From positions 1 to 11,716 of the forward strand of contig JAFGHG010000220.1 in the NCBI GenBank assembly GCA_016939345.1: a DNA stretch of 11,716 nucleotides, written 5' to 3'. How positions within the stretch are numbered: the first letter of the stretch is position 1; the number at the start of each line of letters is the position of its first letter. Below the pieces are notes generated by a model, which saw only the letters and a program-made list of their open reading frames with translations, had not been told where the DNA came from and searched no databases. Positions 7,246-11,716 of the stretch are shown here, in pieces. The DNA is from Candidatus Omnitrophota bacterium. GTDB lineage: Bacteria > Omnitrophota > Gorgyraeia > Duberdicusellales > 4484-171. The translations under genes and the position numbers were made by a program.

Positions 7246-7590
7246 TTAATCTTCAACAGGACAACTGGGATCAAACTCTCTATAATTAACACTTATATTA
7301 ACCTCATCTGTGCCCATTGGCCCGCTATGACTAGTATCAACATTTATCGTGGCTCTGAATCTATTAAGACAGACTGTTGTGCTGTTTATAGTACCTACAG
7401 AAACTCCATTACGCAAGTCTTCAAGGGCCTGAACCATGGCAGCCCGGGCAGTAAAAAAAGCCCTTATCCTTCTAATCTTATGTTCGGTAATCCTTGCTTC
7501 CTGGGTCATAAGATACAAAGCAACCAGTGCAAGGGTTGATAAAACAACCATTATTCCTATGACAACAGCTAAGACTATTCCTTTTTTCAC
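7246..7590 (-). CDS. PilX/GspK-like minor pilin (type IV pilin-type N-terminus)
   Basis: This 114-aa protein starts MKKG followed by a hydrophobic helix (about 4-28) and a charged, amphipathic continuation (EARITEHKIRRIRAFFTARAAMVQALEDL). This is the PilX/GspK-type pilin plan: cleavage after Gly3 by prepilin peptidase would leave Ile1, with Val rather than Glu at mature position 5. Lack of Glu5 is typical of the tip pseudopilin GspK and some PilX proteins. The short globular part (about 62-114) has two cysteines (C74, C110) that could form a disulfide. The start codon is GTG at 7590, supported by GAGGAGG (7596-7602) 5 nt upstream. That site lies inside the last codons of the upstream gene, whose TAG stop abuts the GTG. 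No other pilin or secretion gene is in view, so the machine it belongs to is unknown. Confidence 0.7.
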   Translation of the reverse strand: MKKGIVLAVVIGIMVVLSTLALVALYLMTQEARITEHKIRRIRAFFTARAAMVQALEDLRNGVSVGTINSTTVCLNRFRATINVDTSHSGPMGTDEVNISVNYREFDPSCPVED

Positions 7591-7821
7591 CTATTCCTCC
7601 TCTTTGACAGCTAATCCGTTTTTTGACCTTAGCCTGATCTTAAAGGAATCATTTTGGCACTCAACTAGCACATGGCCCTCTCTGGCTAACCAGCCAAGGC
7701 TCATAAGAATTAATTCTCTAGGCTTATTTAACCCGGAAACAAGATCCTGAAGGCTGGCAGAATCATTTTTATCCAAAAAATGCCATATTTCTCCAGCAAT
7801 TATCCCGATTTCCGTAATCAT
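7591..7821 (-). CDS. Winged-helix domain protein (DUF2582-type)
   Basis: From the ATG at 7821 this is a 76-aa protein matching the small DUF2582 winged-helix family. The signature MITEIGIIAGEIWHFL opens it, followed by a helix-turn-helix-like stretch (SASLQDLVSGLNKPRELILMSLGWLARE), whose LGWLARE is highly characteristic, and a beta-wing (HVLVECQNDSFKIRL). The cellular role of the family is not established; the fold suggests nucleic-acid or protein binding. An ATG at 7836 would add five residues but breaks the family's usual N-terminus. Neither start has a visible ribosome site. The -10-like TGGTATACT sits just upstream of the inner ATG, so a leaderless message is possible. It abuts the pilin-like gene. 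Confidence 0.72.
   Translation of the reverse strand: MITEIGIIAGEIWHFLDKNDSASLQDLVSGLNKPRELILMSLGWLAREGHVLVECQNDSFKIRLRSKNGLAVKEEE
7596..7602 (-). promoter_or_regulatory. Strong ribosome binding site fixing a GTG start
   Basis: GAGGAGG lies 5 nt before the GTG at 7590. It overlaps the Glu-Glu-Glu codons that end the upstream gene and decides the pilin-like gene's start. Confidence 0.8.
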
Positions 7822-7826
7822 ATTAA

Positions 7827-7856
7827 AGTATACCATGAGAAATGGTTTTTATACAA
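7827..7856 (-). promoter_or_regulatory. Candidate extended -10 promoter driving the winged-helix and pilin-like genes
   Basis: On the minus strand TTGTAT (7851-7856) and TATACT (7827-7832) are spaced 18 bp apart, and TGG precedes the -10 as an extended TGn motif. The predicted transcription start coincides roughly with the ATG at 7821. It overlaps the end of the upstream gene. Confidence 0.4.
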
Positions 7857-8082
7857 CCTTTGTATGCTCTTTATTGATACTCCCGCATAAAGGGCAGTGC
7901 CAAAATTCAAAAAAAAGAGATACAAAGTAAACTGAACAACATACTTCGCAAGTCCGTCTCTCTAACCGTATCTCTTTCTTTAGCTTAGAAAAATATCTGC
8001 CGTTAATATAATCCAGGAAAAAAGCGATTATGATCCAAACACTTAAACACAGACCTATGAAAGTTGCTATATCTATCTTCAT
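7849..8082 (-). CDS. Small membrane-anchored zinc-ribbon protein, function unknown
   Basis: I do not recognise this 77-aa protein as a named family. An N-terminal hydrophobic helix (about 4-24, IATFIGLCLSVWIIIAFFLD) is followed by a basic linker (GRYFSKLKKEIRLERR) and a compact cysteine pair module, CEVC (C45, C48, with a further C49) and CPLC (C63, C66), as in zinc ribbons. The basic residues after the helix suggest that the ribbon faces the cytoplasm. The ATG directly abuts the TAA of the preceding gene. A GAGGGG sequence lies about 12 nt upstream, a rather long spacing. Its place between a TonB-like candidate and a winged-helix gene gives no firm functional clue; an assembly or regulatory accessory of the membrane complex is possible. 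Confidence 0.65.
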   Translation of the reverse strand: MKIDIATFIGLCLSVWIIIAFFLDYINGRYFSKLKKEIRLERRTCEVCCSVYFVSLFFEFWHCPLCGSINKEHTKVV

Positions 8083-8652
8083 TTATTTTACTATCCCCTC
8101 AACTTTTGTCCAGAAGAATTTATCGTTCAGGAAGAGATTTGCCTTGTGTATATATTCCTGAAAAAGCAGATTGTCAGTAGAATCAACCGGCAGTTTCTCA
8201 GGATAGATAAAAAGGACCTTGCCGTGCGGAGAGACAAAAGCCCTGAAAGACATCTTTTCCTTTTCTTCGGAAAAAAATGGAGTCTGTTTCTCCCATAGAT
8301 ATATGCTTTTGGGGCCAGACTGATAATATCCAGCCTTGATTGTCTTGATAGCATCCTCTGAAAGAGGAATTTGTTCTACAGGGAATTCAGGATAAGGATT
8401 CGACTGCGGATGCGATATTATACGTTCTGAAAAATAATCCCTGCGCACGCTGTCTAAAGAAAAATCAATCAAAGAAGACAGCTCTACTTTGGTGGTTTTA
8501 AAGAATAGATCGCTTCTGCTGATTATGCCAGGCCATCCGTATATTAAAGGAGTTGCCTTTGAATTTATATTGAAATGAAAAAAAGAAAATAAAAAGACAT
8601 GTAAAAAAAGCGAAAAAATAATAAAAATAAATATTAGGTTGGGTCTACTCAT
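8083..8652 (-). CDS. Single-pass membrane protein downstream of exbD, TonB/TolA-position candidate
   Basis: This 189-aa protein is not a confident match to any named family. One N-terminal membrane helix (about 5-26, NLIFIFIIFSLFLHVFLFSF) is preceded by only a few residues (MSRPN). That is the topology of TonB and TolA, with a periplasmic remainder. The mid-region is proline-containing (YPEFPVEQIPLSED), and the C-terminus (about 134-189) looks like a compact alpha/beta unit beginning SFRAFVSPHGKVLFIYPEK. This is faintly reminiscent of the TonB C-terminal domain's first strands, but without the usual SSG and W-x-F-x-P motifs. The ATG at 8652 is preferred. A TTG at 8670, overlapping the exbD stop as TTGA, is possible; neither has a clear ribosome site. 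Its location directly after exbB-exbD is the main reason to see it as the energy-transducing partner. Confidence 0.65.
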   Translation of the reverse strand: MSRPNLIFIFIIFSLFLHVFLFSFFHFNINSKATPLIYGWPGIISRSDLFFKTTKVELSSLIDFSLDSVRRDYFSERIISHPQSNPYPEFPVEQIPLSEDAIKTIKAGYYQSGPKSIYLWEKQTPFFSEEKEKMSFRAFVSPHGKVLFIYPEKLPVDSTDNLLFQEYIHKANLFLNDKFFWTKVEGIVK

Positions 8653-8666
8653 GATTAATTGATTAA

Positions 8667-9065
8667 TCAATCATCGTAGGTAGTTGCTATGCCGATCTTT
8701 TCAATTTCATGTTTTTTACAGATATCCCAGAGATTTACGACCATTCCTAAGCTGGCATCGCGGTCAGCTTTGATGAAGATAGAGTTGACCTTTGATTCTT
8801 TAAGCCTTACCCCTATTTCAGCGATTGTCTGGGGTTTATCGTCAACATAGATAATATCCTCGGATGTAATAACGATGGTCAGGGAACGGCTATCGACCTC
8901 CTCAGATGTTATTGCCCTTGGCAGCTTTATGTTTATTCCGGGGATGACCACAAAGCTTGAAGTAAGCATGAAGAAAATAAGCAAAAGAAATATGCAGTCA
9001 ATCAAAGGGACGATATCTATCTGCTTAAGCCCTGCCTCGATCCTGGCGCCTTTTTTAAATCTCAT
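8667..9065 (-). CDS. exbD: ExbD/TolR-type biopolymer transport protein
   Basis: This 132-aa ExbD/TolR protein forms, with ExbB/TolQ, the proton-driven motor of Ton/Tol systems in the inner membrane. After a short basic cytosolic start comes the membrane helix IDIVPLIDCIFLLLIFFMLTSSF, with D23 the conserved proton-carrying aspartate. The periplasmic domain (about 45-130) has the typical pattern LPRAITSEE...ITSEDIIYVDDKPQT...IFIKADRDASLGMVVNLWDICKKHEIEKIGIAT. The length is normal. AGAGG (9072-9076) lies 6 nt before the ATG, confirming the start. It follows exbB by 17 bp. ExbD and TolR cannot be told apart by sequence alone; ExbD is used as the broader name. Confidence 0.93.
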   Translation of the reverse strand: MRFKKGARIEAGLKQIDIVPLIDCIFLLLIFFMLTSSFVVIPGINIKLPRAITSEEVDSRSLTIVITSEDIIYVDDKPQTIAEIGVRLKESKVNSIFIKADRDASLGMVVNLWDICKKHEIEKIGIATTYDD

Positions 9066-9082
9066 CTGAAACCTCTTTTTGA

Positions 9083-9724
9083 TTACTTCTCGTCAGTGAA
9101 ACGGTTCTGGGGCAGAATCTCAAGTAATTCAGTGGCAGCCCGTTCTGACTCAAGAGTGGAAAGATTCACTTTATGTATAAAAAAATTATACATTATATAA
9201 CTTGGTATTGCAACGCAAAGACCGGCAACAGTAGTAAGCAAAGCTATCCAAATACCGTCAGCTAGATCTGTAGGATTGACCATGCCTACTGCCACTGTCT
9301 TCTGGGCAATTGTCCTAAAACATCTTACCAGCCCTACTACAGTTCCCAGTAGCCCCAGCAATGGCGATACATGCGCTATTGTGCTTAAAAAATTTAAATT
9401 TTTTTCAAGTTTCGGTATTTCGTATAATGAGGCGTTTTCCATAGACTCGCGGATAACATCTTTTGATTCTTCATAACGGATAAGACCTGATTTAAGGATA
9501 TTCGTAGCGTAGAAAGGAGTTTTTTCGCAGACATCTATAGCTTCGGTTATCTTGTTCTTTCGGACTAATTCAATAATCCTGGCCAATATTGCCTGAACAT
9601 TTATTTTTATGCTGAAAAAAAAGAAGATCCTTTCAAAAATTATTGCTACCGAAAATATCGACGAGAGTATTATCGGCATCATAAGCCATAATAAAGACTG
9701 GTCTTTAATTAGCATCTTCCACAT
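9083..9724 (-). CDS. exbB: ExbB/TolQ/MotA-family proton channel subunit
   Basis: This 213-aa protein has the MotA/TolQ/ExbB plan. TM1 is at about 12-36, followed by a cytosolic helical region and an ESMENASLYEIPKLEKNL stretch. TM2 carries LSTIAHVSPLLGLLGTVVGLV (113-133) and TM3 carries LADGIWIALLTTVAGLCVAIP (154-174). It assembles as a pentamer around ExbD helices. The TM3 entry is unusual: the widely conserved glutamate (SEAL or WEAL; ExbB E176 in E. coli) is isoleucine here (I160, codon ATA). The start is set by AAGGAGG (9730-9736), 5 nt before the ATG at 9724. It lies 15 bp after the large TPR gene and 17 bp before exbD, so all three are one operon. A TolQ identity is equally possible. Confidence 0.92.
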   Translation of the reverse strand: MWKMLIKDQSLLWLMMPIILSSIFSVAIIFERIFFFFSIKINVQAILARIIELVRKNKITEAIDVCEKTPFYATNILKSGLIRYEESKDVIRESMENASLYEIPKLEKNLNFLSTIAHVSPLLGLLGTVVGLVRCFRTIAQKTVAVGMVNPTDLADGIWIALLTTVAGLCVAIPSYIMYNFFIHKVNLSTLESERAATELLEILPQNRFTDEK

Positions 9725-9729
9725 CTCTT

Positions 9730-9736
9730 CCTCCTT
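9730..9736 (-). promoter_or_regulatory. Strong ribosome binding site of exbB
   Basis: AAGGAGG lies in the 15-bp gap between the TPR gene's stop and the exbB ATG, at a 5-nt spacing. Confidence 0.8.
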
Positions 9737-9739
9737 GTG

Positions 9740-11716
9740 TTATTTCGTCAATTCCTCTAACTCCTTGATCCTGGCTTCTGCGATTTTAGCTTCTTTTACC
9801 CCAGACTCAACAATCTTGGCATATATTTTTTTGGCCTCTGGGAAATTATTCTCTTTCTCATAAATCCTTGCTATTCTAAAATAAGAACGGGTCTTAAAAT
9901 GCTGGGTATCTTCGATTTCTTGTTCTCCTTTTGATCCGGAAAACATGTAAACAATTTTTAAGTAAGCTTCTACGGCATCAGTATTCCTTCCAACTTTCTC
10001 CAAACAGGTACCATAGTTAAAAACGAGGTCAGGCGTGTCTACTCCCTTTTCAATGGCCTGTTCGTAAACAGTAACCGCCTGATGGTATTTCTTCATCTCT
10101 TTGAGAAGATTAGCCTTGTTAGCGAGCGCTAGTTGAGCTATGGACGAATCAGATTTTATCAGTTGATCGTAAATATCAATTGCAACGATATACTGACCTT
10201 TTACTGAAAGTACTTCGGCAAGATAAAGCTTGCCTTTCAAAGCTAACGGCGTATAGCCTTGCGAAAGCTTACGAAAATATTCTTCGGCTTTATCAAGATT
10301 GCCCATTGCCCAGTAAAGATGGCCCAAAGAAAGAAGAGCTTCCTTTCCCCAGGTCTCCTTTGAATAGTGGTCAGCGACTCTAAGATAATACTTTTCAGCT
10401 TCGATATATTCAGCCTCTTTTTCATGCAGGCCGCCCAAATAAAGCATAACTGAAGGCCTGTATTCGGAATCGGGGTATAATTCAAGAAAGGACTTCCAGG
10501 TTTTTTTGGCTTGTTCATAATCTTCTTGGTTAAAATAAACATTACCTATGTCTATATAGACAAACTCCTTGACCTCGCTTTCGGGAAAATCCTTCTGTAT
10601 TTTGTTGAAATTCTCAAGGGATTTAACATAATCACCTTCATTATAAAAACATTTTCCATATAAATATAGGGACTTTACTGTCAGTTCGTGTTTTGGATAT
10701 TTCTCCAAAAAATCCTCGAGAAGATTTTTGGCTTCAGCATATTCTTCCTGGGAAAAATAACTTGCTGCAAGGTAATACTGAGCCTGGGGAACCAGCTTTG
10801 AATTAGGAAAGTTTTTTTTGAGATTCCTCAAGGCCAACAAAGCATTCTCAAGGTCTTTTTTCTTTAAAAAAGTAACTCCGATCTGAAACTGGACATAATC
10901 GGCATAAATGGTATTGGGATTGTTTTTCAAGACATCATTATACATATCCAAAGCCTGGTCATACTTACCGGTCTCTTGATAAGTATCAGCGATCTGGATT
11001 TGGGAGCTGATTTTTACTACCAGGCTGTCTGTATCTTCCAGGGTGCTTTTAAAACCGTCTATGGCATCTGTAAACTTGCCGCTTTTAAGATAACACCAGG
11101 CTAATCCATAATGAGCTTTATTAATTATCTCTGCATATTGAGGTTCACGGAAATAAATAAGAATATCGTTATAAACATATATCGCATCATTGATTCTGCC
11201 CATCTCATAAAGCAAATCAGCCTTATTCAAAAGAGCTGAAGCCCGGAATCGGCTTTCGCTATAAGTCTTTAAGAAAATATCAAAAGTCTCAAGGGCCTCG
11301 ATATAGCTCTTTGTCTTAAAGTAATACACTCCCTGGGAGTAAAGCCTTAATTCCTTATCCCTAATCTTATCTATATTCATTTTTGCTTCCAGTTTATTGT
11401 TGGTAGCTATATAGCAAAAACCCAAGCCCTGGAATATCAAATCCTGCAGTTCTGTTTCAGGATGTTCGGCAAGAGCTTGAGCATGCATTGTTATGGCTTG
11501 AGCAAAATTTCCCTGGGCATAGCTATTCTCTGCCAGGTAATAAAATACCTTTGCCTTTATTAAACCTTCGGGATATTTTTTAAGGTAATCTTGGGCCAGA
11601 TCCGAAACCTTGTCAAACTTTTGTTTATCAAAGTAAAATTTTAATAATTTCATATATGAATTATCTATAAGATCTTGGCTGTCAGCTTCTTTTATTAATT
11701 TCTCAAACAGATAAAC
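9740..11716 (-). CDS. Large tetratricopeptide-repeat protein (5' end beyond window)
   Basis: The frame runs open to the right edge, so the true start lies outside. The ATG at 11653 is internal: the 21 codons before it (from VYLFEKLIKEAD) continue the same repeat pattern. The visible 658 residues are built almost wholly of TPR units of about 32-37 residues. I count about 17, with the usual small/aromatic spacing, such as YYLAASYFSQEEYAEAKNLL and ALLSLGHLYWAMGNLDKAEE. Many units end in a YP or FP turn (YPK, FPE, YPD, FPN), typical of the BamD/CpoB-like extracytoplasmic TPR class. TPR arrays are protein-binding scaffolds. Leading an exbB-exbD operon suggests a periplasmic partner of the motor, comparable in position to CpoB/YbgF of the Tol-Pal system but far larger. 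Any signal peptide is off the window. Confidence 0.9.
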   Translation of the reverse strand, partial: VYLFEKLIKEADSQDLIDNSYMKLLKFYFDKQKFDKVSDLAQDYLKKYPEGLIKAKVFYYLAENSYAQGNFAQAITMHAQALAEHPETELQDLIFQGLGFCYIATNNKLEAKMNIDKIRDKELRLYSQGVYYFKTKSYIEALETFDIFLKTYSESRFRASALLNKADLLYEMGRINDAIYVYNDILIYFREPQYAEIINKAHYGLAWCYLKSGKFTDAIDGFKSTLEDTDSLVVKISSQIQIADTYQETGKYDQALDMYNDVLKNNPNTIYADYVQFQIGVTFLKKKDLENALLALRNLKKNFPNSKLVPQAQYYLAASYFSQEEYAEAKNLLEDFLEKYPKHELTVKSLYLYGKCFYNEGDYVKSLENFNKIQKDFPESEVKEFVYIDIGNVYFNQEDYEQAKKTWKSFLELYPDSEYRPSVMLYLGGLHEKEAEYIEAEKYYLRVADHYSKETWGKEALLSLGHLYWAMGNLDKAEEYFRKLSQGYTPLALKGKLYLAEVLSVKGQYIVAIDIYDQLIKSDSSIAQLALANKANLLKEMKKYHQAVTVYEQAIEKGVDTPDLVFNYGTCLEKVGRNTDAVEAYLKIVYMFSGSKGEQEIEDTQHFKTRSYFRIARIYEKENNFPEAKKIYAKIVESGVKEAKIAEARIKELEELTK

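Noticed and set aside
7436..7750. Plus-strand open frame of 104 codons
   Set aside because: It overlaps the pilin-like and winged-helix genes antisense and lacks a ribosome site.
8127..8354. Minus-strand frame of 75 codons
   Set aside because: It is an alternate frame inside the TonB-position gene; the longer frame has a sensible membrane anchor and junctions.
8651..8676. AT-rich near-palindrome (TTGATTAATCAA) at the exbD junction as an operator
   Set aside because: It falls on overlapping stop and start codons inside an operon with low base complexity, so chance is a sufficient explanation.
10243..10542. Minus-strand frame of 99 codons
   Set aside because: It is an alternate frame inside the TPR gene, where the repeat pattern is continuous in the main frame.
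11651..11653. ATG as the start of the TPR protein
   Set aside because: The frame stays open upstream to the window edge with TPR-like sequence, and no ribosome site precedes this ATG.
1..11716. CRISPR array, insertion sequence or prophage
   Set aside because: No regularly spaced direct repeats, transposase motifs or integrase/phage genes are seen on either strand.

Overview
The window reads as part of the chromosome of an AT-rich, diderm (Gram-negative-type) bacterium from a poorly cultured lineage. All recognisable genes lie on the minus strand, so transcription runs from the right edge to the left. The mix of a heptose-phosphatase-like enzyme, an LPS-core-type glycosyltransferase, an MGDG-synthase-type glycosyltransferase, ExbB/ExbD and a type IV pilin-like protein, with GGAGG ribosome binding sites in an A+T-rich background, recalls Candidatus Omnitrophota and neighbouring PVC/Elusimicrobia-like phyla. 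That placement is an inference from gene content, not a measurement.

Right block (about 7246-11716). A large TPR protein, cut off by the right edge, is followed by exbB, exbD, a single-pass membrane protein in the position where TonB/TolA would be expected, a tiny membrane-anchored zinc-ribbon protein, a winged-helix (DUF2582-type) protein and a pilin-like protein. Spacings are 0 to about 27 bp, so this is one probable operon. It looks like a Ton/Tol-type, proton-driven envelope machine with lineage-specific partners. The last two genes may also have their own promoter.

Middle (6825-7245). A 421-bp gap holds a tRNA-Ala(CGC) gene with the G3:U70 identity pair, a weak candidate promoter for it, and a GC-rich palindrome that stands out from its surroundings.

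Left block (1-6824). rsmE, mtaB, an RluB/RsuA-type pseudouridine synthase gene, a WaaE-like glycosyltransferase gene, a gmhB-like phosphatase gene, an MGDG-synthase-like gene and a priA-like gene follow with ATGA-type overlaps or short gaps. This probable operon joins RNA modification (rRNA m3U1498, tRNA ms2t6A37, rRNA pseudouridine) with envelope sugar and glycolipid assembly. It ends in a PriA homologue that keeps all eight zinc cysteines but has lost the Walker A, DEEH and arginine-finger helicase motifs.

The points most worth a second look are the ATPase-dead PriA homologue, the ExbB that lacks the usual TM3 glutamate, and the set of unrecognised small proteins downstream of ExbD.
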